Assembly (NCBI GenBank): GCA_964493505.1
Contig: CAZBNP010000015.1
Coordinates: 1-64,000, forward strand
Direction of reading: 5' to 3'
From: Chryseosolibacter sp964493505
Lineage (GTDB): Bacteria > Bacteroidota > Bacteroidia > Cytophagales > Cyclobacteriaceae
DNA length: 64,000 nt
Shown: positions 1 through 6,513 of the stretch, in pieces
Numbering within the stretch: the first letter of the stretch is position 1
How the letters are laid out: the number at the start of each line of letters is the position of its first letter
Notes under the pieces: generated by a model
Seen by the model: only the letters and a program-made list of their open reading frames with translations
Databases searched by the model: none
Told to the model about the DNA's origin: nothing
Made by a program: the position numbers and the translations under genes

Positions 1-142
1 GCCCAGAGTATTTGCTCTTCCACTGGTAAAATGTGGGCTGACTGATACCGTGCTCGCGACAGATGTCCGCCACCTTTTTGCCTTGATCCTGTTCTTTGAG
101 AATGCCAATGACCTGGCTCTCGGTGAATTTTGTCTTCTTCAT
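1..142 (-). mobile_element. IS3-family transposase OrfA, N-terminal part (runs off the window)
   Basis: Reading the minus strand from an ATG at 142, 47 codons are visible. They begin MKKTKFTESQVIGILKEQ and continue through a helix-turn-helix segment containing VADICREHGISQPTFYQW. This is the typical N-terminus of the OrfA DNA-binding protein of IS3-family insertion sequences (IS407-like groups). The frame is open to base 1, so whether the element is complete lies outside the window. No terminal inverted repeat was recognised on its right side. It is the leftmost sign that bases 1-3700 are a mobile, decaying region. Confidence 0.8.
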
Positions 143-160
143 GTTTCCCAAATTTAACGA

Positions 161-343
161 TTAAACTTTATTTTTAACCGCTACTGTTTTTGGGGAAGCT
201 TTCACCTCCTCCGCAAATGACAAGAACGACTCGCTGGTCATGGTCACGTGGTCAAGCACCGGGATGTGAAGAAATTTTCCTGCAACTTCACCAGAAGTTG
301 CCCACGGAAATCCTGATGAATTTTCACTTTTCATCCATACCAT
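161..343 (-). pseudogene. RadC (JAB domain) C-terminal fragment
   Basis: The open frame of 60 codons contains FLHIPVLDHVTMTSESFLSF, which is the C-terminal end of RadC-type MPN/JAB proteins. The JAMM metal-binding motif (HxHP...SxxD) that should precede it is absent. The stretch around 206-285 closely repeats 637-717 within the longer RadC remnant to the right, with scattered substitutions. This is therefore a diverged second copy of the RadC tail, not a functional gene. The residues upstream of the match (MVWMKSENSSG) look unrelated. Confidence 0.65.
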
Positions 344-480
344 ACCAGATAGATCATTGAAATGTCGTCTTGAAACTCCTTGATCCAGGCGCCAGACTTT
401 CCAGAATCGAAAGTCCCATAAACTTCAAAATCCAAACTTAATTCGCCGAAAACTAGTCCTAGGTAAAGCGCTGCAAACTC
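331..480 (-). pseudogene. unrecognised ORF remnant
   Basis: A minus-strand frame of 49 codons, without its own start (it is preceded directly by TGA), ends in a plausible protein-like tail that includes GAWIKEFQDDISMIYLVW. A short stretch upstream in another frame, on the other side of that stop, could belong to the same former gene. I do not recognise the family. Its position between two RadC remnants and an IS3 fragment suggests a broken passenger gene. The rest of 343-625 shows nothing else that I can support. Confidence 0.25.
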
Positions 481-625
481 TCATCCATAGTCCCTTGATA
501 CAGCGCAGATTATATAAATATATAAACTTGACCCACCTATTGCAATACTAAGGTCCTTCAGGGTTAGATGGCTCACATTCACGTCAGTCTCTCCAGGACC
601 AAATCTGACGCAAAATTGGAAGGGG

Positions 626-1021
626 CTACAACAGCCCCTCCTCCGCAAATGATAAAAACGACTCACTCGTCATGATCACATGGTCAAGCACCGGAATGTG
701 AAGGAACTTCCCTGCAGCCACCATGTCTTTCGTAAGCTTAATATCAGCTTGGCTCGGCATTAGACTCCCTGATGGGTGGTTATGTGCCAGGATCACCGCG
801 CTGGCGTTGGCTTTGATCGCTGCACCAAAGATGATTTCGGGTCGACGACGGTGCCGTCCGGGTGAAGCTTCGTAGATGCCATTAAAGATTACTACGAACG
901 GGCAAAGGCCAGCAGCAAACTGTAGTCGCTCTGGTCCAGCTGCTTGTACGGCTTTAGCTCTCTTGTCAACGAGGGCATAGTTGCGCATACATGTTACTTT
1001 TTTTATTAATTTTAGTAACAA
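626..1021 (-). pseudogene. RadC-family JAB-domain protein, degraded
   Basis: The second half is a clear RadC/MPN domain. It holds ILAHNHPSGSLMPSQAD, which fits the JAMM motif HxH-x7-S-x2-D exactly, followed by LTKDMVAAGKFLHIPVLDH. RadC proteins of this short type are common cargo of mobile elements and their function is unsettled. Upstream the protein is damaged. The segment SPGRHRRRPEIIF reads as SPGGTVVDP... in the next frame, so two opposite single-base shifts appear to flank 848-868. The N-terminal residues before GIYEAS do not match the family. The gene runs divergently from abiEi and its first codons lie at the AbiEi operator. Best read as a decaying gene. Confidence 0.7.
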
Positions 1022-1064
1022 AATAGCAGGATTTTTGTTACTTTATTTATATAAATTGGTAACA
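992..1064 (+). promoter_or_regulatory. candidate AbiEi operator: two matched inverted repeats
   Basis: Two inverted repeats lie directly before abiEi. The first is TGTTACT (992-998) with AGTAACA (1014-1020). The second is TGTTACT (1036-1042) with GGTAACA (1058-1064). Both have exactly 15 bases between arms, and their centres are 44 bases apart, close to four helical turns. AbiEi antitoxins are known to repress their own operon by binding a pair of inverted repeats in the promoter. The second repeat ends 4 bases before the chosen AbiEi start. Operator function is inferred. Confidence 0.7.
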
Positions 1065-1067
1065 GAA

Positions 1068-1709
1068 ATGAACACAGTCAAATCCGTCCACGGCCAGATT
1101 CTCAGAAAAATCAGGCGGATTCCGCCCGGGAAACCCCTGTTTCCATCCAATTTTAGAGGCTTGGGCAGTGAAGCGGCCATCAAGATGGCCTTGATGCGGC
1201 TGGCGCGGGAGGGCAAACTTGACCGGATCGCCCACGGCATTTACGTAGTGCCCAGGGAAGATCCCAGATTCGGGAAAATACCCCCTTCGCTGGAAGCGGT
1301 AGCCCACGCCATTGCAGCCCGGGATCAAGCACGTATCCGGCCGGCAGGCGCCTTCGCCCTCAACAAGTTGGGGCTTTCCACCCAAGTGCCAATGCGGTTG
1401 GTGTATATTACCGATGGCGCGCCCCGGCATATCACTATTGGAAAACGAAGCATCAAATTCAAACCGACTGCTCCACGTAACCTGACATACAAAGGAAAGA
1501 TCAGCGGTCTGGTTGTTCAGGCATTCAAGGAATTGGGTCGCAAAGGTCTAACCGATGAAGTAATCAGGAAGGTGAAGGCCTTGCTGGACAACGAAAAGCC
1601 AGAGGTGATTAGGGCAGACGCCAAACTTGCGCCGAACTGGATTGCGAAAATATTATACGATATCTTGAGCGAAAGAAAAGAACATGATTCGTTGGCTCAG
1701 CCTGAGTGA
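1068..1709 (+). CDS. abiEi: type IV toxin-antitoxin system antitoxin, AbiEi / DUF6088 family
   Basis: This is the 213-residue antitoxin and probable autorepressor of an AbiE toxin-antitoxin pair. The N-terminal region (about residues 10-60) has the winged-helix pattern of the family, including FPSNFRGLGSEAAIKMALMR followed by GKLDRIAHGIYV. The remainder fits the DUF6088/AbiEi C-terminal domain, which counteracts the toxin and assists in dimer binding to DNA. A longer frame opens at 981, but it would read through both operator repeats, so the ATG at 1068 is preferred. No Shine-Dalgarno sequence is present, as usual in this phylum. The 3' end overlaps the toxin start by 26 bases, indicating translational coupling. 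Confidence 0.85.
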   Translation: MNTVKSVHGQILRKIRRIPPGKPLFPSNFRGLGSEAAIKMALMRLAREGKLDRIAHGIYVVPREDPRFGKIPPSLEAVAHAIAARDQARIRPAGAFALNKLGLSTQVPMRLVYITDGAPRHITIGKRSIKFKPTAPRNLTYKGKISGLVVQAFKELGRKGLTDEVIRKVKALLDNEKPEVIRADAKLAPNWIAKILYDILSERKEHDSLAQPE

Positions 1710-2680
1710 TGAAGAAAGACGAAACACCATCGCAGTTGTAGCGGAGGCCAAAGGGTTGCCGGAAAATGCGATTGAAAAAGACTGGTGGGTTACACTTGTT
1801 TTGCGGGCCGTATTCTCTACTCCTTTACGCCCATCGCTCTTGTTTAAGGGAGGAACTTCATTGAGCAAGGGTTGGGATCTGATCGAACGGCTCTCAGAGG
1901 ACATTGACCTTGCCCTAAACCGTGATGCAATAGGCGCACAGTTTGCAGGTGACATCAGCAACAGAGCCATCGGAAGACTCCGGGAAGAGTCTCATCGCTT
2001 CGTACGTGAGGAATTTCAGGAGGCACTGCTTGCTTCCTTTGCAGCCTTGAATCTGTCTGCGGAAAAATTCAGCATCACACAAGACAAAGCAGAAAATGCT
2101 GATCCGCACTTACTGATCAATTACCAAAGTTTATACGAGCCCTCTCCCTATCTTCCGCCTCGTGTGAAAATCGAAATCAGTACACGCTCGCTGATGGAGC
2201 CGTGGACGGAACGGTCTATTCGATCCTTTATCGGCACGCGCTTTAGTGATCAGGATTTTGCCGATAGCGTATTCGAAGTTCCTGTGGTTGAACCGAGGCG
2301 CACATTTCTTGAAAAGGCCTTTTTGCTGCATGAGGAGTTTTTGCGCGAGCGTGACCAGATCAAGGATAAGAAGATTGTCGCGCCACCTGTACGATCTGGA
2401 AAAGCTGATGGATACCGAACATGGCATGCAAGCCTTGACCGACACCGCTTTGTACGAAGAGATTGTCACTCACCGTTCGCGCTTCTACAAACGCAATCAC
2501 GTCAACTACGAAACGCTATCCCGCTCCACCATCAACTTCAAGCCTCCCACGGAGGTGCTGGATGCCTGCCGGAATGATTATGTGGAAATGAGCGAAACCA
2601 TGTTTTATGGCGGTGTTCTTACTTTCGATGAATTGATGGCCAGGCTTCAAGACCTCCTACAGCGGTTCCGGTCCCGATAG
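1684..2680 (+). pseudogene. abiEii: AbiEii-family nucleotidyltransferase toxin, frameshifted
   Basis: The N-terminal two thirds match AbiEii/AbiGii toxins (PF08843). Residues about 55-77 carry FKGGTSLSKGWDLIERLSED followed by IDLAL, the nucleotidyltransferase core with its glycine/serine motif and the DxD acidic pair. The original frame continues out of family after about 2370 and stops at 2577. The expected C-terminus (RLSRHLYDLEKLMDTEHG to FRSR) is found in the +1 frame and ends at 2680. A single-base change in or near AAGGATAAGAAGATTG (about 2364-2379) would rejoin them into a protein of roughly 331 residues. Either the toxin is inactivated, leaving a free antitoxin, or the read contains an error. 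The nucleotidyltransferase motifs themselves are intact. Confidence 0.8.
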
Positions 2681-2785
2681 CAGTCTCGCATTATCATGAG
2701 GGAACCGAATAACGAACCTCTGTTAAATTAAGTATCAGTACATCAACCCGCGGAATCTTGCCCATAGTGCCATTGGGCCCTCCCA

Positions 2786-2953
2786 TCAGGTCTTAATGCT
2801 TTGGCAACCCAGCCACGGAAAGCATTTTCGTCCCTTTCTCCATTTTCTTCTTAAAGAAAGGCGTGTCTTCCATGCTATCAAGTCGTTTACTGATCTTGAT
2901 CTTTCGGCCTGTTTGGCTAATTCTGCCGTTGTCGTTCTGCCTTCCTTTTTCAT
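2786..2953 (-). CDS. small protein of unknown function, possibly a remnant
   Basis: The 55-codon frame begins MKKEGRTTTAELAKQAERSR and is rich in Lys and Arg. Its ATG overlaps the TGA of the upstream remnant in an ATGA arrangement, which suggests the two were once translated together. The second half (after about residue 30) gives a low-complexity basic tail, while the neighbouring frame reads MEKGTKMLSVAGLPKH, so an internal frameshift is possible. I do not recognise the family. It lies in a region of decayed mobile-element genes and nothing supports a function. Confidence 0.3.
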   Translation of the reverse strand: MKKEGRTTTAELAKQAERSRSVNDLIAWKTRLSLRRKWRKGRKCFPWLGCQSIKT

Positions 2954-3084
2954 GACAGTATGATATCCGCTTGGCTCGGGTTGAGCGCGGGCTTGAACTG
3001 CGGATTGGCCTTGATGAACATGTTGTCCTCGCGGTCGCCGCGTTCAAAGGTGACTTGGTGCAGATTGCCTCTCCTAATAGGTAT
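2950..3084 (-). pseudogene. C-terminal remnant of a mobile-element protein
   Basis: Immediately after the TAG of the GIY-YIG gene, the same minus-strand frame stays open for 44 codons. It contains VTFERGDREDNMFIKANPQF and ends at a TGA at 2950. The NMFIKANPQF pattern resembles tails of accessory proteins encoded on Bacteroidota conjugative elements (DUF3945-like), but this is a weak resemblance. There is no start codon at a sensible position. It is best viewed as the 3' end of a gene whose front was replaced, perhaps by a deletion that joined it to the nuclease gene. Confidence 0.35.
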
Positions 3085-3396
3085 CTACTCTGCCTCTACA
3101 ACTCTCATCCCCGCCGCACCGTTGTATCCCAACTTTCGCAGTGTCTCTCCCAGCATCAGCTTGACTGCCTTTTTTCCCGCAGTGGTCTTAAAATACATTT
3201 CTCGCTTTCGGGCATCGGCTTCGAAAAGGTAGAATTCACAGAAGATCAACTCCAATGGTCTGCGTGGAGCGGTGCTCTTCGTCATCCCTCGATTGTGGCT
3301 CTTCACACGCTCTTCGATGTTGGTCGTGTAACCTGTATAGAGAAGCCTGTCTTTATGACTGAAGAGGATGTAGACGCAGTATGGAAGGGGCATCAT
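3085..3396 (-). CDS. GIY-YIG nuclease family protein
   Basis: A small single-domain nuclease of 103 residues, the usual size for stand-alone GIY-YIG proteins. Residues 7-35 hold YCVYILFS, then LLYTGYTTNIEERVKSHN, giving the YIL...YTGYT core, the conserved Arg after it and the His of the active site. The usual downstream Glu falls in the FCEFYLFEADARKRE region. GIY-YIG enzymes cut one DNA strand per active site. Stand-alone members are abundant in Bacteroidota and their role is not settled. It lies between mobile-element debris and a hairpin repeat cluster, so it may belong to the accessory region and not to the core genome. Confidence 0.85.
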   Translation of the reverse strand: MMPLPYCVYILFSHKDRLLYTGYTTNIEERVKSHNRGMTKSTAPRRPLELIFCEFYLFEADARKREMYFKTTAGKKAVKLMLGETLRKLGYNGAAGMRVVEAE

Positions 3397-3402
3397 AAAG
3401 CA

Positions 3403-3432
3403 CCCTGAAGCAAATCTTCGATCGCTTCAGGG
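3403..3432. repeat. hairpin repeat unit 1
   Basis: CCCTGAAGC (3403-3411) pairs with GCTTCAGGG (3424-3432) around a 12-base loop. It shares its arms (CTGAAGC and GCTTCAG) with the larger hairpin at 3545-3613, so it appears to be one member of a local family. It is just beyond the 5' end of the GIY-YIG gene. No T-run follows on either strand, so a simple terminator is unlikely. Confidence 0.6.
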
Positions 3433-3544
3433 CTGCTATTTTACGAAATGTGGTGGCGGGATGAAATCTGGTTTTCCGGGTAAAATACCTTGAAGCAGCG
3501 CGGGGTAAAAGAAACTCGAAAGTAGACCGCCAAAAATAGGGATA

Positions 3545-3613
3545 GTCCTGAAGCAGATCTCCCCTGAAGCAGACCGCCTTCGGCAATCGCTTCAGGGGAG
3601 ATCGCTTCAGGAC
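3545..3613. repeat. hairpin repeat unit 2, long nested palindrome
   Basis: Outer arms GTCCTGAAGC (3545-3554) and GCTTCAGGAC (3604-3613) pair. Inside them GATCTCCCCTGAAGC (3556-3570) pairs with GCTTCAGGGGAGATC (3589-3603). Together the 69-base unit can fold into an almost unbroken stem of about 25 base pairs, with only A3555 left unpaired. The shared words TGAAGC, GCTTCA and AGACCGCC occur repeatedly from 3403 to 3703, partly as half-units in the AT-richer stretch between. Confidence 0.7.
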
Positions 3614-3703
3614 GGTAAAGCGACACCGAAGCAGACCGCCCACAAAAAAGCGACCCCGAAGCACATCGCTTGTAGGCGGTCTGCGTCGGGGTCTGCTTTA
3701 CCG
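3613..3703. repeat. hairpin repeat unit 3, abutting the tmRNA 3' end
   Basis: The arm at 3613-3640 (CGGTAAAGCGACACCGAAGC...) is nearly the reverse complement of 3675-3703 (...TCTGCTTTACCG), with a few differences and one extra base over 28-29 positions. This is a stem of about 28 pairs around a 34-base loop. The right arm ends 2 bases before the tmRNA gene. The loop-side words overlap the smaller hairpin taken as the tmRNA terminator, so the two folds are mutually exclusive. Function unknown. Confidence 0.65.
3644..3693 (-). terminator. Rho-independent terminator of the tmRNA gene
   Basis: On the minus strand, 11 bases after the end of tmRNA, GACCCCGA (3693-3686) is followed after 26 bases by TCGGGGTC (3659-3652), then GC and six T residues (3649-3644). 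This gives a GC-rich stem with a T-run in the right orientation to stop ssrA transcription. The loop is unusually long, and it shares sequence with the adjacent hairpin repeats. Confidence 0.6.
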
Positions 3704-3704
3704 G

Positions 3705-4093
3705 TGGAGCCGCAGAGAATCGAACTCTGGTCCAGAGAAACTGATCACGTACCTTCTACATGCTTAGTTGATTTTTATTGTCGGGAAAAGCAAGGATACC
3801 AACATCCTAAACCTATCCGTAGTCGCTGTGTCTTAACCGTGCTTAGCAACATCGCACGGTGCAGTTCTGCATTACGACACCGCTATCCAGCACCTGCAAA
3901 ACAACAGCGCTGAGCGATGATGGCTTTCCCGATCTTATCGGGACGTGGCTTGTCTGATCTTAGACCAGATTAAGCAGCCATGGCGTAGTTAGACTCGCCA
4001 AGTATGGTTCAGGACTATCTTTCAAGGCTCTCATCCCATGAGCCTGCATGCTTACTCACGTTCTCGCGCATCCTGTCAAAACCGGTCGGCCCC
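3705..4093 (-). tRNA. ssrA: transfer-messenger RNA (tmRNA)
   Basis: This is a one-piece tmRNA of about 389 nt that rescues stalled ribosomes. The 5' end GGGGCCG (4093-4087) pairs with CGGCTCC at the 3' end to make the 7-bp acceptor stem, with one G-U pair. The 3' end has the T-arm GAGTTCGATTCTC. The tag frame lies at 3999-3970 (minus) and encodes GESNYAMAA before TAA, a hydrophobic degron end of the kind expected in Bacteroidota. The CCA is not fully encoded (the genome reads CCG after the discriminator A). Entered under tRNA because of its tRNA-like domain. The 3' end borders an accessory region, as is common where integrative elements use ssrA as target. Confidence 0.95.
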
Positions 4094-4143
4094 GGTCAAT
4101 AACCAAAACACTCTCCGTTGTAGGAAAGTTGCTGAGACGACTA

Positions 4144-4151
4144 CAAAGATA
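4144..4151 (-). promoter_or_regulatory. promoter -7 element for ssrA
   Basis: The minus strand reads TATCTTTG, an exact match to the Bacteroidota -7 consensus TAnnTTTG. Transcription would start near 4136, giving a leader of about 43 nt that RNase P would remove from the tmRNA precursor. A good -33 TTTG at the usual spacing was not found. Confidence 0.45.
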
Positions 4152-4280
4152 GCAAAAGGATGCAGCAACTCACCCTGGCTGCTTGCAAAGCGTTTCCAAA
4201 AACGCTACCTTTTCGGATGGCACTATCACCATGTTCATAGCTCCCCGCTGCCTTCGACGCCACTCTCGCCACCCTCAACT

Positions 4281-4664
4281 ATGCGTAGACTAACAACAGT
4301 CAGCAACTCGATTGAAGCAACTTTACTCCAGCATAGCCTGGAAATGGAAGGCATCGAGTCTTTCACTACCAATGAGCACACAAGCACTATGTTGCCGCAC
4401 TTGTACGGAATGCTGGGACACGGAATACAGATAATGGTCAGGGAGGCTGATTATGAAAAAGCCTCCGAAATCCTGGCGGCTAAAGAGACTGAAATGCGGG
4501 TCAAAACCTGTCCCAATTGTGGGTCTTCGAATATCGGTTTTGGCATCAAGGGCAGGAGGAGACTGGGGGATCGGGTATTGATCTTCCTCTCAGTGGTTGC
4601 GGGGGTCCCTATGGGTAACATAAAAAATAAGTACTACTGTAAGGATTGTGGTGAGGATTTCTGA
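4281..4664 (+). CDS. DUF2007-type signal-transducing protein with C-terminal zinc ribbon
   Basis: The protein has 127 residues. Residues 5-70 (TTVSNSIEATLLQHSLEMEG and on to READYEKASEIL) fit the DUF2007 domain (PF09413), a small fold of unknown role that often sits at the front of zinc-ribbon proteins. The tail has two Cys pairs, CPNC and CKDC, forming a zinc ribbon. A longer open frame starts at 4038, but its first 18 codons would lie inside the tmRNA and the next 60 have no protein-like character, so the ATG at 4281 is chosen. Transcribed divergently from ssrA. The function is not established for the family. Confidence 0.75.
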   Translation: MRRLTTVSNSIEATLLQHSLEMEGIESFTTNEHTSTMLPHLYGMLGHGIQIMVREADYEKASEILAAKETEMRVKTCPNCGSSNIGFGIKGRRRLGDRVLIFLSVVAGVPMGNIKNKYYCKDCGEDF

Positions 4665-4741
4665 ACTGGGGGGCGGGGAACTGGAGTTATATCCCTTACT
4701 CTCAAATAGTTCGAAATAAACTCCCGTAAAATCGACAAAAA

Positions 4742-4806
4742 CCGGCGCGCCTGGCAGTCGCCGCCGCTGAAAAAATTCCGGAAAAAGCCCCGGTGCCGGC
4801 GCGCCT
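4742..4806. repeat. CCGGCGCGCCT direct repeats before dnaX
   Basis: CCGGCGCGCCT occurs at 4742-4752 and again at 4796-4806. Because the core GGCGCGCC is itself a palindrome, the copies can also pair with each other to form a hairpin with an interior of about 45 bases that contains CCGGAAAAAGCCCCGG. It sits between the DUF2007 gene and dnaX. No regulatory role can be assigned from the sequence. Confidence 0.4.
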
Positions 4807-4847
4807 TAGTGGCTATTTATGATTCCTAATTTTATCTTGCCCTCCGA

Positions 4848-6511
4848 ATGGAAAATTTTGTTGTTTCTGCGCGGAAATACAGACCCTCGGGCTTCGAAGA
4901 GGTAGTCGGACAGGACCATATTACGACTACGCTCAAAAATGCGATCGACAACAATAAACTGGCTCAGGCTCTCCTCTTCTGCGGTCCGCGGGGTGTGGGG
5001 AAAACTACCTGCGCGCGTATCGTGGCGCGCCTGATCAATGGCTTCGAGGAACGTGCCGAACAAAATGCGCTCAATATCTTCGAACTTGATGCAGCTTCAA
5101 ATAACTCGGTCGACGATATCAGGAACCTCATCGACCAGGTCCGCTACCCTCCGCAGTTCGGCAAATTCAAGGTCTACATCATAGACGAGGTCCACATGCT
5201 CTCCAATCAGGCGTTCAACGCGTTCCTGAAGACGCTGGAAGAGCCTCCTCCTTATGCGATCTTTATCCTGGCTACGACGGAGAAACACAAGGTCATCCCG
5301 ACGATCCTGTCGCGGTGCCAGATCTTCGATTTCAACCGTATTCAGATCTCCGATATCTCGGGGCACCTGAAAAAGATAGCGGAACAGGAAAATATTCCGG
5401 TTGAAGAAGAGGCTCTGCACCTTATCGCTCAAAAAGCTGATGGCGCTCTCCGTGATGCGCTTTCAATCTTTGACCTGATGGTCACTTACTCCTCCGGGAA
5501 GGGGGTCTCGTTCAAGGATACGCTGGCAAACCTGCATATACTCGACTACGACTACTACTTCAGGGTGATCAACGGGCTCCTGAGCAGGAACCATACACAA
5601 CCGCTCCTGCTGTTTGACGAGATCCTGAAGAAGGGTTTTGACGGTCATAACTTCATCGTAGGCCTGAGTGAGCACCTTCGTAACCTGCTCGTCGCGCAGG
5701 ACGCTCGCACGGTACAGCTCATGGAGGTGCCTGACAACGTACGACTGCAATACTCAAGCCAGGCGACAAACTGCCCTCCGGCGTTATTACTGACGTGGCT
5801 GAACATCGCCAACCAATGCGATATCAACTACAAGGCTTCAAAAAATCAACGCCTCTCGGTAGAACTGGCGCTTATGAAGATGGCGCATGTCGGTGATGTA
5901 CTCACGGAGAAACAGATCAACAACGGCGCAGGTGGCACAACCTCTTCCCAGGAGGTATTAAAAAAAAAATTAGTGTAGAACCTGAGAACGCGGCTGCCGG
6001 GCCGGTACCGGATAAGCCTGTGGCACCGTCTCCCCCGGCGGCTAAGGAAGCCAAAATAAAAAGCACTCCCCGTACTCCTCAACTCGCAAGTCTGCTGAAG
6101 GGGGGTGGTAAATCGGAGGCGACAAACACCAGCCCGGAGACTATCACGGTTGACCAGGTTTTCTCGGAAGCCCAACTACGGGAAGCATGGAATGCCTTCG
6201 CTGAACAACGCAGAAAGTTCCAGGCTGAATATCAAATGCTCTCACAGCCCTACATCCTTGAGAATAGCCTGATCGTGGTGCAACTGCTAAGCCCTGTTCA
6301 CGAAACCATGCTCAATAATATCAAGAGTGAGCTGACAGCCTTTCTGCGTGAGAAACTGCGCAACAACGCCATTCAGGTGACGGGAAATGTGGAAATCAGC
6401 GAAGGAAAAAAAGTGATCTATACAAACCGTGAGAAATTCGATTTCCTCGCTGACAAGAATCCATTGCTCAGGGAGCTGAAAGACCGCCTGGGCCTGGATA
6501 CCGATTTCTGA
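4848..6511 (+). CDS. dnaX: DNA polymerase III subunits gamma/tau, with frameshift between them
   Basis: The clamp-loader ATPase of the replisome. Residues 1-376 form the gamma-length product: Walker A GPRGVGKTT (about 45-53), then DEVHML, LEEPP and the sensor region LSRCQIFDF. This frame ends at TAG (5976-5978) right after a run of ten A. The frame one base back is open through the A-run and continues to 6511, giving a tau form of about 554 residues whose C-terminal domain (FAEQRRKFQAEYQMLSQPYI...) would bind polymerase and helicase. This matches dnaX genes that make both products by -1 recoding or polymerase slippage. Unusually, the four-Cys zinc module after Walker A is missing: the segment LINGFEERAEQNALNIFEL has no cysteine. 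The start MENFVVSARKYRP is standard. Confidence 0.92.
5950..5978 (+). promoter_or_regulatory. programmed frameshift site of dnaX
   Basis: The stretch reads AGGAGGT (5950-5956), TTA, ten A (5960-5969), TTAGTGTAG. The zero frame meets TAG two codons after the A-run. The -1 frame is open. A consensus Shine-Dalgarno word upstream of the slippery A-run and a stop just after it is the same order of parts as in enterobacterial dnaX. An A10 run could also give transcriptional slippage, as described for Thermus dnaX. Confidence 0.75.
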
Positions 6512-6513
6512 AG

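Noticed and set aside
481..666. Minus-strand ORF of 61 codons
   Set aside because: No protein-like features; overlaps the stop region of the RadC remnant.
3704..3913. A plus-strand ORF of about 69 codons inside the tmRNA region
   Set aside because: It is antisense to a well-supported tmRNA with a paired acceptor stem and tag frame.
4038..4280. Extended N-terminus for the DUF2007 protein
   Set aside because: The open frame runs through the tmRNA gene and through sequence without protein character; family similarity begins at about 4281.
4848..5978. dnaX as a truncated pseudogene
   Set aside because: The -1 frame is open across an A10 run with an SD word and a nearby stop, the accepted arrangement for making both gamma and tau.
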